Assembly: GCA_964411125.1 (NCBI GenBank)
Contig: CAYPJU010000037.1
Span: 1-56,046, forward strand
DNA length: 56,046 nucleotides
From: JBFIHF01 sp964411125
GTDB lineage: Bacteria > Myxococcota_A > Bradymonadia > Bradymonadales > Bradymonadaceae
Reading direction: 5' to 3'
The first letter of the stretch is position 1; each line of letters opens with the position of its first letter. A program made the translations under genes and the position numbers. The notes under the pieces were generated by a model. That model ran no database searches, was not told where the DNA came from, and saw only the letters and a program-made list of their open reading frames with translations. Positions 44,845-52,845 of this stretch are shown here, one piece after another.

Positions 44845-45982
44845 GGCGCCACCTCGTCCTCTGGTGCCGCGCCATCCTGTGTTGCCTCACCAACCTGTGG
44901 TGCCGCACCATCCTGTGGTGCCGCGGCTTCCAGCCGCGCTTCTTCCCCCAAAAACTCCGCAAGCGCCCGCGTCGACGGATAATACGCCTCGATCATCGGA
45001 AAATGACCGCAGTCACCGAACACCACCAGCTCGGCATTCGGCAGTTGCGTGTGCAACCGCTGCCCAACTTCCAGCGTCGTGACCGTGTCGTCCTCACCCC
45101 ACAGCAGCAGCACCGGCTGCGTGATCGTGCCATAGCGCTCTTGGACCTCCGCATACCGCTGCCCGCGAACCGCCTCGAGCGCCGCCCCGACCGTCCCGGG
45201 CCGACTCAACTGCTCCTCGACCGAGTCGACCAGCGGCTGCGTCACCCACGACTTGTTGTAGAACGCTGCCTCGATCTTGTCGTCGGGCCGCTCTTTGTAG
45301 AACGCCCCGAAGATCAGCTCGCCGATCACTGGCGCCCGCGCCACCACGAACGTCGTCGGGATCTGTTCTTCGTAGACCCAGGCGTCGTAGAGCGCGATGC
45401 GCTCGACCCGTTCGGGCTGCTGAAGCGCCATCTGCAGCGCCACCGACGATCCCCACGAATGCGCGACGACCGCCGCCGATTCGACGCCGAGCTCGTCGAG
45501 CAGCCCGTACACCAGCTTCGNNNNNNNNNNNNNNNNNNNNNNNNNNNNNNNNNNNNNNNNNNNNNNNNNNNNNNNNNNNNNNNNNNNNNNNNNNNNNNNN
45601 NNNNNNNNNNNNNNNNNNNNACGACCGCCGCCGATTCGACGCCGAGCTCGTCGAGCAGCCCGTACACCAGCTTCGCCTGCGCCGCCGGCGAGTAGTCTCC
45701 CCGTGGTCGTTCGCTCCAGCCGAAGCCTTTGAGGTCGAGCGTGATGACGCGGTGGTTCTTCTGCAGCACCGGAACGATGGCGTCCCACGTGTTCATCGAC
45801 GCCGCGAACCCGTGCAGCATCACGACAGCGGGCCCTTTGCCCACGTCGCGGTACCTGACCCTCGTCCCGTCGATCTCACGAAACGCGTCGCCCGCCGGCT
45901 CACCGGGCAGCGCGCCCTCGTGAAAGCGAACGCAGCCCGCCAGCAGCGAGACGGCAAGAAGTATGTGGAGAGGACGGGACAT
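44841..45982 (-). CDS. Lipoprotein alpha/beta hydrolase (split only by an artefactual gap)
   Basis: A lipoprotein (lipobox LLAGC, residue 17) of the alpha/beta-hydrolase fold. It shows the oxyanion motif HGFA, nucleophile elbow AHSWGSS, acid in WGEDDTVT and catalytic His in GDCGHFPMIE. A 100-N gap (45521-45620) interrupts it. Deleting the gap and one of the two identical 55-bp flanks leaves exactly 987 bp, one open frame of 328 residues, so the gene is probably intact. The last 30 residues (PQDGAAPQVGEATQDGAAP) are encoded by a repeated GGTGCGGCACCACAG-like DNA element rather than by the fold. TGC-N3-GCA palindromes lie just upstream. Substrate unknown; short PHA oligomers are a hypothesis. 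Confidence 0.87.
45466..45675. other. 100-N gap flanked by identical 55-bp copies (assembly artefact)
   Basis: Bases 45466-45520 and 45621-45675 are the same 55-mer, with exactly 100 N between, as at 11314-11523. Collapsing the duplication and gap restores the hydrolase reading frame. That is direct evidence that the contigs overlap and that the gap contains no missing sequence. Confidence 0.93.
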
Positions 45983-45988
45983 AGCACT

Positions 45989-46007
45989 CATGTTGCGGCG
46001 CAACATG
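45989..46007. promoter_or_regulatory. TGC-N3-GCA palindrome in front of the hydrolase operon, site 1
   Basis: CATGTTGC-GGC-GCAACATG, a perfect 8-bp inverted repeat, ends 7 bp before the assumed start codon (45982). It has the same core as the sites beside the phasin promoter and is interpreted as a PhaR-type operator. Confidence 0.6.
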
Positions 46008-46039
46008 TAGTACTCATTGGGCCCGCGGGTGTCAATCGA

Positions 46040-46058
46040 TTTTGTGCAGCGCACAAAA
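46040..46058. promoter_or_regulatory. TGC-N3-GCA palindrome in front of the hydrolase operon, site 2
   Basis: TTTTGTGC-AGC-GCACAAAA, a perfect 8-bp inverted repeat, is centred 51 bp from site 1, about five helical turns, so two dimers could bind the same face. The flanking T/A runs match the site at 53627-53645. Confidence 0.6.
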
Positions 46059-46152
46059 AGGTAGTGCGTCACCAAAGACGCTCATTTCGAACTTCGAACG
46101 CCGGAGCGACAAGGCCTCGTCCTCGTGTTGATCGTCGCAAGACCGAGGTCAG

Positions 46153-46620
46153 CTACATCCTTCGACACGTGGCATACCCGCGGCAGAAATAGCCCTCTGG
46201 ACACTCTTTGTCGCTGTGGCACTCTGAGCACTCGTAGCTCCCCGGAGCAATCGGACTTTCCCGGCAAGAGCCGTTCGATGTGACGAAGTCCTCTTGCCCG
46301 CCGCAGTCGTCCACTGGCGCATCGTTACAGCTGCCCTGCACGTCGGGTCCCATCTCTTCCGCCTGCCGCTCTTCCTCTTCTCCCTCTTCCTCGCTACGGC
46401 CAGCGTCGAAGTGCGCGTCGGAGTCCCCGTCGAAGCGAGCGTCCATGCCCCCGTCACAGCTCATGTCGGGACATTGGTCGCCGGTTGGTGCGGGCTCTTC
46501 GGAACAAGCGCAAGCGAGCAGGGCGACGATGGTAATCAGCCAGAATTCGGAACCGAGCCGTCGAGGCAGTTCACGTAGATCTCGCTGAACGAATTCGGGT
46601 AGTACTTTCGAAAGTCCCAT
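46153..46620 (-). CDS. Cys-rich lipoprotein, duplicate copy B
   Basis: A 155-residue lipoprotein, nearly identical in layout to copy A at 47166-47627. It has a long basic n-region, then FWLITIVALLACAC as lipobox, a Glu/Asp-rich linker (RSEEEGEEEERQAEEMGPD) and a C-terminal Cys cluster (YECSECHSDKECPEGYFC). Like copy A, its start lies inside the 3' end of the metalloprotease sequence (85-bp overlap). Here that upstream gene is only a fragment. Function unknown; the pairing with a metalloprotease suggests an inhibitor or surface partner, but that is inference. Confidence 0.78.
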   Translation of the reverse strand: MGLSKVLPEFVQRDLRELPRRLGSEFWLITIVALLACACSEEPAPTGDQCPDMSCDGGMDARFDGDSDAHFDAGRSEEEGEEEERQAEEMGPDVQGSCNDAPVDDCGGQEDFVTSNGSCRESPIAPGSYECSECHSDKECPEGYFCRGYATCRRM

Positions 46621-47112
46621 GCGTTTCTCCCGTCGAGGCCACTCTGGGCCCGGTCTCCGTCTCCCGTTCCGGCGGGAAAATCGTCCCACTCGATCAGCAA
46701 GTTATGGAAGGAATCCAAATTGTTGTCAGTGTACGTGCCGTCGTAATCAAAGATCGTCGTCGTGTCGTACAGGTCCCAGAAAAACCGAGCTGCGTTGGCC
46801 TCCCAGACCTCCGGCGAATCTCCCATCCCGGCACAGCGTTGCGTGGTCTGACTTTCGATTCCGGTACTGGCCTCCAGCAGTCTCGATGAGTCACCTTGAT
46901 ACTTCGGCGTAGACGCGTTTGGCGGCCAGTACGTCGCTGTGGCGACGAAGTCCGCCCGTCCTTCGGCGAACGCACACTTCACTCGGCTGACTGGTAGGCT
47001 CCCGGCGAGATCGGACTTTCGCGGCGGGATCCGATGGGAGTCACGAAATCCTCTCGTGCGCCGCAGTCGTCCACGTGTACACCGTTGCAGATTTCCTGGA
47101 CATCGGGGTCTA
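46536..47112 (-). pseudogene. Chimeric remnant: metalloprotease C-terminus joined to a lipoprotein fragment
   Basis: Positions about 46536-46985 encode the last 147 residues of the metalloprotease at 47543-48847 (from CAFAEG to the common end CLDGSVPNSG). The Trp of AEGWADF is changed to Arg and the upstream HETGH part is missing. From about 46986 to 47112 the sequence instead resembles the Cys-rich lipoprotein (VDDCGAREDFVTPIGSRRES) with a frame break. A deletion between tandem copies of the protease-lipoprotein unit would produce exactly this junction. It is unlikely to give a functional enzyme. Confidence 0.75.
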
Positions 47113-47165
47113 GTCCCGAAGCACTCGCATACGATTTGGTCTGCGTCGACGGAGACCGACGTCAC

Positions 47166-47627
47166 CTACATCGGCCGACAGCTTTCGTAGCCGCCACAGT
47201 AGTATCCTTCAGGGCACTCCTCGTCGCTGTGGCACTCTGAGCACTCGTAGCTCCCCGGCGCGATGGGACTTTCCCGGCACGACCCGTTGGGCGTTACGAA
47301 GTAGTCCCGACCGCAGCTCTCCCCCGTTTCGTTGCAGTTCCCCTGAATGTCCGGCCCCATCTCTTCGGCCTGCCGCTCTTCCTCTTCTCCCTCTTCCTCG
47401 CCACGGCCAGCGTCGAAGTGCGCGTCGGAGTCTCCATCGAATCCAGCGTCCATGCCCCCGTCACAGCTCATGTCGGGACACTCGTCGCCAGTTGGTGCGG
47501 GCTCTTCGGAACAAGCGCAAGCGAGCAAGGCGACGACGATGATCAGCCAGAATTTGGAACCGAGCCGTCGAGGCAGTTCACGTAGATCTCGCTGAACGAG
47601 TTCGGGTAGTACTTTCGAAAGTCCCAT
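47166..47627 (-). CDS. Cys-rich lipoprotein, copy A
   Basis: A 153-residue lipoprotein with start at 47627 inside the end of the metalloprotease gene (85-bp overlap). The n-region is basic (LRELPRRLGSK), the lipobox is LLACAC, then comes an acidic Glu-rich linker and a C-terminal Cys-rich part (ECSECHSDEECPEGYYC, CRPM). Paired with the metalloprotease as an apparent two-gene unit that has been duplicated in part downstream. Confidence 0.8.
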   Translation of the reverse strand: MGLSKVLPELVQRDLRELPRRLGSKFWLIIVVALLACACSEEPAPTGDECPDMSCDGGMDAGFDGDSDAHFDAGRGEEEGEEEERQAEEMGPDIQGNCNETGESCGRDYFVTPNGSCRESPIAPGSYECSECHSDEECPEGYYCGGYESCRPM

Positions 47628-48847
47628 GCGTTTCTCCCGTCGAGGCCACTCTCGGCCCGGTCTCCGTCTCCCGTTCCGGCGGGAAACTCGTCCCACTCGA
47701 TCAGCAAGTTATGGAAGGAATCCGAATTGTTGTCAGTGTAGGTGCCGTCGTAATCGAAGATCGTCGTGGTGTCGTAGAGATCCCAGAAGAATCGGGCGGC
47801 GTTGGCCTCCCAGACCTCGGGGGAGTCCCCGAATCCGGCGCAAATTTTGGCTGTTTGATTTCCGATCACAGTGATACCTTCGAGCGGTTGCCCCGATGTG
47901 CCCCTGTACGCAGGGGCCGAAGCGTTCGGGGGCCAATAGGTGGCTGCCGCTACAAAGTCCGCCCACCCTTCCGCAAAGGCACACTTCTCGCCTTCGCCCT
48001 TCGCAACGAAGTTGCCGACGCACCCCGACACTGCGCTGCAGTATCCCATGGCTCGCTTGTGGAGATTATGCCCGGTCTCGTGCGCCACGGTGTAAGGATT
48101 GTCGTAGGAGAAGGTGGCGAGACAGAAATACGTGCAGTCGAGCGAAAGGTTCTGACTGCCGGAGCAGTTCGTGTCCCAGGATGAACCTTCGATGGCGAAA
48201 ATTCGAAGGTTGTTGTTGTTGAGGTAATAGTCACTGTCGGTCACCAGCACGTCCACGTCGACCATCGACTGCAAAATGTTCGCGAACCGTTCGGTGATCG
48301 GGAAATTGGACGTGACCGAGGTCTGGTTGTTGCAAAGGCCTTGGACCGTGTTCACGGAGTCATCGGTGCAGGTGATGTTCCAGTCCCGCTCGAATGTGCT
48401 CCCAGCGTAATTCTGACCGAAATCATACTGCGTATTCGACACCGCTGTCCGCCAGGCGCTCATGCTGTCTTTCACCCCCGAGTCGTCACTGAGATAGGTG
48501 GTGTGGAGGTAAAGGTCGTTGTCCCACGCAATGTCGTTGGGAAAACAGAATCTGCCAGTGCTGCTGTTGGAGTAGACCGAGCCGAGGTACTCGTCATCTT
48601 GTTCGTTGCAGCTCGCGAGTTTGTCGCGACATGCTCCGTCCTGGTCGTAGGCGTTGATGTAGACCCTCCGAGCCGGGGCGTTGAAGCCCGGGGTGCCGGT
48701 GAGGTAGCTTCCGGATGCGCGTTCCTCTCGCGAATCCCAGTATCGCAGGTCGCCGCAAACCGTGAGCGCACGCGCTTCGGCCGCGATTCCGAGAATCAGG
48801 ACTGCTGCATGTCCTGAAACGAAAAGCATTCTCATCGTCGTGCGCAT
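47543..48847 (-). CDS. Secreted zinc metalloprotease (HEXXH)
   Basis: A 434-residue exported protein. It has a signal peptide (hydrophobic stretch ending near AEARA) and 14 or more cysteines. The zinc motif is HETGH (256-260), with a third-ligand candidate in AEGWADF (292-298), so it looks like a gluzincin-type metallopeptidase of no family I can name. N-terminal residues 30-130 are beta-rich with paired cysteines. The stop-proximal part overlaps the lipoprotein start. The upstream gene (48832-49422) overlaps by 16 bp, suggesting a three-gene operon. The gene looks visibly less GC-rich than its neighbours, consistent with an accessory origin. Confidence 0.85.
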   Translation of the reverse strand: MRTTMRMLFVSGHAAVLILGIAAEARALTVCGDLRYWDSREERASGSYLTGTPGFNAPARRVYINAYDQDGACRDKLASCNEQDDEYLGSVYSNSSTGRFCFPNDIAWDNDLYLHTTYLSDDSGVKDSMSAWRTAVSNTQYDFGQNYAGSTFERDWNITCTDDSVNTVQGLCNNQTSVTSNFPITERFANILQSMVDVDVLVTDSDYYLNNNNLRIFAIEGSSWDTNCSGSQNLSLDCTYFCLATFSYDNPYTVAHETGHNLHKRAMGYCSAVSGCVGNFVAKGEGEKCAFAEGWADFVAAATYWPPNASAPAYRGTSGQPLEGITVIGNQTAKICAGFGDSPEVWEANAARFFWDLYDTTTIFDYDGTYTDNNSDSFHNLLIEWDEFPAGTGDGDRAESGLDGRNAWDFRKYYPNSFSEIYVNCLDGSVPNSG

Positions 48848-49422
48848 ACCGTGTTCCCTCCACAGTTTTCTGGTTCCCCATCGGGATTGTCGGTGCCTTG
48901 GAAGGGCACGTCGCCATCCTCCAAGTTCATGAGACTCTCCGTTTCTGTTTGCGCTGGGCCCGCAGCCAGCATCCGGGTGTACTCCATCTCCGAAATGATC
49001 GTAGGAGTGCCGCCCGCGTCCGATAGAAACACGGGCAGGTTCCCCAACCGTCGTGTCGCTCCGCCAGACTCGACATAGATTTCGAACACGACGAGCGAAA
49101 CGCTGTCGGTCGGCATCGATACCTCGAATTCGGGCGTGTGAACCGAAGGATCGGCCTGCACCGGGACGTCACTTCTCCGCGACCGGGCGTTCGCCGATGC
49201 GCCGTCTGTGGACACGTCGATCTGAAGGGTCAGAGTGTCGGAGAAGCCGAACATCTGCTGCAGACGGTCCGACCGGGTCTCCACCTTGGGCACCACGATG
49301 TGCCTGGACACGCCCTGAGACGCGGCACTTCGTGCCGACAGGACATCAACGGTGACGTCCGCTTCGCTCGCTGAGTTAGCGTGGATAGGGGAAGCCGCCA
49401 GAACGACGGCAATTCCCATCAT
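48832..49422 (-). CDS. Small exported protein preceding the metalloprotease
   Basis: A 196-residue protein with a short signal peptide (MMGIAVVLAASPIHANS). The mature part is beta-rich and acidic at the end (NLEDGDVPFQGTDNPDGEPE) with a final Cys pair (CGGNTVC). No family recognised. It overlaps the metalloprotease gene by 16 bp and is followed upstream by the 7-bp tandem repeat, so it is probably the first gene of the metalloprotease operon. It may be a substrate, propeptide-like partner or inhibitor. Confidence 0.75.
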   Translation of the reverse strand: MMGIAVVLAASPIHANSASEADVTVDVLSARSAASQGVSRHIVVPKVETRSDRLQQMFGFSDTLTLQIDVSTDGASANARSRRSDVPVQADPSVHTPEFEVSMPTDSVSLVVFEIYVESGGATRRLGNLPVFLSDAGGTPTIISEMEYTRMLAAGPAQTETESLMNLEDGDVPFQGTDNPDGEPENCGGNTVCARR

Positions 49423-49440
49423 GGCCGCTAGGACCGAGAC

Positions 49441-49482
49441 CTGCTTCCTGCTTCCTGCTTCCTGCTTCCTGCTTCCTGCTTC
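49441..49482. repeat. 7-bp tandem repeat CTGCTTC
   Basis: Six perfect units of CTGCTTC, directly upstream of the gene that starts at 49422. Same unit length as three other intergenic arrays of this window, but a different sequence. Confidence 0.95.
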
Positions 49483-49900
49483 ACTGTATCCCCTGACTTG
49501 AGTTCGCGATCGGCGCTAACTGCGTCGATGCTTGTCGGCGCAGAACATGATGTTCACGTGCTCACCTGACACCTCGCATCGTAGTGCCAGCCAGAGTACG
49601 CATCAATGCTCAGGACTGTGGAGAATTTCCCAAATCTTTGCGGCGCACCTCAGTTTTGTCGAACGACAAACTCATTGGGCGAGCATCAGGTAGGTTTCCA
49701 AGATTCGCGGCGGACCCCGGGGCCTGTCTACGACAGAACCCACAAACGCGGCAGAGAGGGACCTCGGACGGTCAGTTCCCTACATCGCGAAGGGAAGTGC
49801 TGAGGCGGCCGCCTCAGCTCCTGCGGTTTCATTGACGTGGTCCCGAATGACGACAAGCTGTCGTCGCGCAGCCGGCAAACGAGTAGCCCCCCAGGGTCGA
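49483..49900. other. Intergenic region, no gene recognised
   Basis: About 420 bp between the 7-bp repeat and the ParD-like gene. No credible gene on either strand; the frame following parD does not give a ParE-like toxin. A short palindromic stretch GAACATGATGTTC lies near 49544-49556. Confidence 0.5.
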
Positions 49901-50155
49901 TCACCCCTCGGACCTCGAGCCCCCGACGAGCTCCGCGAAGGCGGCTCGGCCATCGACCACTTCGCCTGCATCGAGTTCCTGAAGCCCGCGGTCGAGTTCC
50001 GCGCGCAGCGCCTCAACGCGAGCATCGTGCTCCTTCGTCTTGTCCACCAGAAGCTGGATGCTTGCACGGACCGCCTCGCTCGCCGAGCGATAGCGACCGT
50101 TGGCAACCTGCTCCTGAATGAAGGCTTCCAGTTCGGGCGGGAGCGATACGTTCAT
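49901..50155 (-). CDS. parD: ParD-family antitoxin, apparently orphan
   Basis: An 84-residue ribbon-helix-helix protein of the ParD/CC2985 type. It begins MNVSLPPELEAFIQEQVANG and has the helix RYRSASEAVRASIQLLVDK, then a charged C-terminal tail that would wrap a toxin (HDARVEALRAELDRGLQEL). ParD neutralises ParE, a RelE-fold toxin that usually follows with a short overlap. Here no ParE-like frame was found in the next 400 bp. It may be a remnant, a solitary regulator, or part of a pair whose toxin was lost. Confidence 0.83.
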   Translation of the reverse strand: MNVSLPPELEAFIQEQVANGRYRSASEAVRASIQLLVDKTKEHDARVEALRAELDRGLQELDAGEVVDGRAAFAELVGGSRSEG

Positions 50156-50447
50156 CGGGTCCTCCAAGCCGGAACCGTACGAATGCCTGAACCCGAGGTC
50201 AAACTTCGACATCGACGGACTGCAGCGCCGCTTTCCCGCGGCGCGCCAGAAGGTCGACGCCACGGGGGGAACGCATCGGTCAGGCCACCATACTTCGCAA
50301 GTCCGGTGCGTCGGGGACCACGGCGCTGCCTGCCCGGGGTCGCGTCCGACTGAGCCGCGTGACTAGAGTGGGGGGCACCGAGGCGAAACCGTGAGACGTC
50401 CGCCGAGCCGGCTGGCGGCTGGGACTCAGGCTTCATATACTGGTCCG

Positions 50448-50663
50448 ATGAGTAAAGGCAGTCGGCAAAACTGGACCGTCCGAACGGCCGAGCTGAAAGA
50501 CCAGGAGGGGGCAGACGACTACTGGCTCCAGCTCACTCCTGCCGAACGTGTGAGCTACGCATGGGAACTCTCGCTGATGGCGTGGAAACTGGCGCATCCG
50601 GACGAAGAGCATGAACCCCGACTTCGAAGATCTACTGCGAGAGTTGTCCAACGCGGGCGTTAA
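50448..50663 (+). CDS. Small partner of the nucleotidyltransferase
   Basis: A 71-residue charged protein with segment DYWLQLTPAERVSYAWELSL. Small proteins with a W-x-x-x-T/S-P-x-E-R motif commonly precede nucleotidyltransferases of the MNT type. It overlaps the next gene by 53 bp in another frame. Interpreted as the antitoxin or partner half of a toxin-antitoxin-like pair. Confidence 0.65.
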   Translation: MSKGSRQNWTVRTAELKDQEGADDYWLQLTPAERVSYAWELSLMAWKLAHPDEEHEPRLRRSTARVVQRGR

Positions 50664-51078
50664 ATTCCTGGTAGTCGGAGCCTACGCGTTGGCGGTGCAT
50701 GGGCTACCGCGCGCGACAGGCGACATCGACATATGGGTGGAAGCGTCGGAAACAAACGCCCAGGCGGTCCTGGCTGCGTTGAGGGCGTTCGGGGTCCCGA
50801 CGTCAGCAATCGACGTGGAAGAACTGGCGACGCCGGGCAAGGTCTTCATGCTGGGTCGCCCACCGGCGAGGGTCGACATCCTCACGGATATCGATGGGGT
50901 CGCGTTCGACTCGGCGTGGGGGCGTCGAAAGGAAGCTCTGTTCGGTGAGGTGTCGGCGTTCGTCATCGGCGCCGAGGACTTCATCACGAACAAGCGTTCG
51001 ACAGGGCGTGCAAAAGACTTCGTGGACGCCGACGCACTGACCAGCCTGTTGGCAGTGCCCGATGCCGAATCGGACTAA
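50611..51078 (+). CDS. MNT-type nucleotidyltransferase
   Basis: A 155-residue protein with a polymerase-beta-like fold. The nucleotide-binding motif is GAYALAVHGLPRATGDIDIWV (G-x-x-x-x-x-x-H-G-x-x-R-x-T-x-D-x-D), and a third acidic residue is likely in RVDILTDI. This resembles AbiEii/MNT toxins and housekeeping-like solitary nucleotidyltransferases (DUF6036 group). The overlap with a small upstream partner gives the layout of a type II/IV toxin-antitoxin pair. It may transfer nucleotides to tRNA or to the partner protein; that is known for relatives but not shown here. Confidence 0.8.
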   Translation: MNPDFEDLLRELSNAGVKFLVVGAYALAVHGLPRATGDIDIWVEASETNAQAVLAALRAFGVPTSAIDVEELATPGKVFMLGRPPARVDILTDIDGVAFDSAWGRRKEALFGEVSAFVIGAEDFITNKRSTGRAKDFVDADALTSLLAVPDAESD

Positions 51079-51133
51079 CTACCAATCTGCCCTTCGGGGA
51101 ATGCCGGTTTAGTCAACGTTTGAAGAGGACATC

Positions 51134-51880
51134 ATGCGACAACATCTCTCGATCATAATCTCCGTTATGCTTCTACAAGCCTGTAACGATGGGGGCCCCG
51201 ATGGAGCCCGCGTCGAGGCAGGGACGGTAGACGAGGGGCACGCGGAACCGCTCGATCCAGAGACGATCTCACTGGGTTTCGATCGCAACGGCAGTGGAGA
51301 TAGTGATGGGCTGCCAATCACTTTGTGCAATGTGACGGGGACCAACACTTCGGTGGTGGTAGCACAGGTGGCCTCCACGCCCCTCGGAACGTTGTGGTGC
51401 GATGAAAGCGAGCCGAAGTTCAATGCATCTTGGTGGTCCGAGGTCGAAGTGGATGTCGTCCTGCAGGCTAGTGGGGACGGGTTGACAGGTGAGCGCCTGA
51501 GCGTCGTGCAGTTCGCGCAAGAGGGCCAGGTAGCGATGGATGAGTACCACGTCGCGGTGGGCGACACCCTGCTTCTCTCGCTTCGTGCGTTCGATGGAGA
51601 TTGGTTCGTTACCGAGTCGCTGTATGTCGACATCTACGCCGATGCCACCTCTCCGGCCGGGTACGAGTCGATCGACCTCCCCACAGACTGGCCGGAGATG
51701 AAGAGGCAAGCGAAGCTGTTCACCGAGGAACACGAATCACGGTGTCCGCTGGCGTACCTCGATAGACGTAGGATGTCGGATGAGGAGTTTGCCGAGGACC
51801 GCCGTCGCGAAGATATGGAGCACGTCTGTCAGGTAACCGTCGAAGGGGACGATCGGCTCCCCAACGTAGGCAACGACTGA
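51134..51880 (+). CDS. Putative lipoprotein, unknown function
   Basis: A 248-residue protein with signal peptide ending VMLLQAC. The mature domain is acidic and beta-rich, with two Cys (LCNVTG, LWCDESE), a helical end segment with Arg/Asp repeats (RRMSDEEFAEDRRREDMEH) and a final Cys. No family recognised. It stands alone in a region with lower GC than the PHA genes. It faces the lipoprotein at 51913 convergently, with 32 bp between stops. Confidence 0.72.
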   Translation: MRQHLSIIISVMLLQACNDGGPDGARVEAGTVDEGHAEPLDPETISLGFDRNGSGDSDGLPITLCNVTGTNTSVVVAQVASTPLGTLWCDESEPKFNASWWSEVEVDVVLQASGDGLTGERLSVVQFAQEGQVAMDEYHVAVGDTLLLSLRAFDGDWFVTESLYVDIYADATSPAGYESIDLPTDWPEMKRQAKLFTEEHESRCPLAYLDRRRMSDEEFAEDRRREDMEHVCQVTVEGDDRLPNVGND

Positions 51881-51912
51881 GGCCCATAGTTTCACAAACT
51901 GTCTCGCGAGGC

Positions 51913-52845
51913 CTACGGTACGATGCGACGAATCTCGGCGACGTTCGTGAACTCCACGGCCTCCTCGTCTTCCTGCGACGCGACGGTGGCGACGGTTCCG
52001 AAGCACTCCGACACGAAGGCGAAGGAACGGACCGTCGTCTCGAGGAGGCCGACGGTGCGGTCGAGCGTGCTCCGGACCCGCAGCACGTCGAAGTCTCCAA
52101 AGGCCGTCTTCACCACGCCCGTGCCATCGACCTCGAAGACGTACGTCTCGTCGTAGATCGAGTAGATGCCCTCGTAGAACCCGCTGACGTCGGTCTCCAC
52201 CGTCCACGACTCGCCTTCCTCCAACGGAAACTTCAGGACCGGAACGGCGGGGTCGTACTCGATCTCCGTCTTGTCGAAGCCCTCTTCGGGCGAGACCACG
52301 CCGATCAGCTCGAGGTGCGTATCGGTGGCGCGGAAGACCCCGAGGAGGTCGGAAGAAGTGGCGAGCGGGGTCGCGTAGGTCGCGTCGGGGAACGTCGTCT
52401 CCCACCAGGTGCCCGAGGGGTCTCTGAGCTCGACGAGCGTCCGCTCCTCCCCGTCGAACGTCTCGGTCATGTCCCAGACGCGCTCGCCGTCGACGTCCGC
52501 TCCGCCGGTGTCGAACGTGACGTCGCTCGCTGCCGCGAAGGTTGCGGAGAGCCCGGACTGAAGAACGATCTCCGACCGCTCGATTGTGCCGTCCCTGTTC
52601 GGGCGGCAGAGGTTCCCTCCACCACCGTCAGGCTCGTCCTCGCCGGCATCGGTCCCTTCCAGCGAACCGTCGGGGCCGTCTTCGTCACCGAGGTCGTCGG
52701 GCTGCATCCCCGCGTCGGCGTCGGTCTGCGAGCCGTTCGTTTCGCCTGCGTCGCCCGCGTCGGGACGCGTCAGCTCACGCGGCTCCTCGCCCGGTCCACA
52801 CGCAGCCATCAGCGCCACCGCAACTATCGCAATTCGTCGCATCAT
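51913..52845 (-). CDS. Lipoprotein coupled to phaR, paralogue of 42350-43189
   Basis: A 310-residue lipoprotein. The start at 52845 overlaps the phaR TGA (ATGA); a second ATG follows immediately. The signal peptide ends ALMAAC. An acidic linker (DADAGMQPDDLGDEDGPDG) precedes a beta-rich domain that ends with the same signature as the protein at 42350-43189 (DVLRVRSTL, SECFGTVATVAS, NVAEIRRI). Translational coupling to the PHA regulator is unexpected for an envelope protein and suggests a functional tie between PHA status and this lipoprotein family. Confidence 0.87.
   Translation of the reverse strand: MMRRIAIVAVALMAACGPGEEPRELTRPDAGDAGETNGSQTDADAGMQPDDLGDEDGPDGSLEGTDAGEDEPDGGGGNLCRPNRDGTIERSEIVLQSGLSATFAAASDVTFDTGGADVDGERVWDMTETFDGEERTLVELRDPSGTWWETTFPDATYATPLATSSDLLGVFRATDTHLELIGVVSPEEGFDKTEIEYDPAVPVLKFPLEEGESWTVETDVSGFYEGIYSIYDETYVFEVDGTGVVKTAFGDFDVLRVRSTLDRTVGLLETTVRSFAFVSECFGTVATVASQEDEEAVEFTNVAEIRRIVP

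Noticed and set aside
46536..47165. A 209-codon intact gene covering the metalloprotease fragment
   Set aside because: It lacks the HETGH zinc motif and a signal peptide, and its first 60 codons are out-of-frame lipoprotein remnant, so it was called a chimeric pseudogene.
49480..49905. ParE toxin gene downstream of parD
   Set aside because: All three frames were read for a short beta-rich toxin with a typical C-terminal VLRVLH-like end; none fits.
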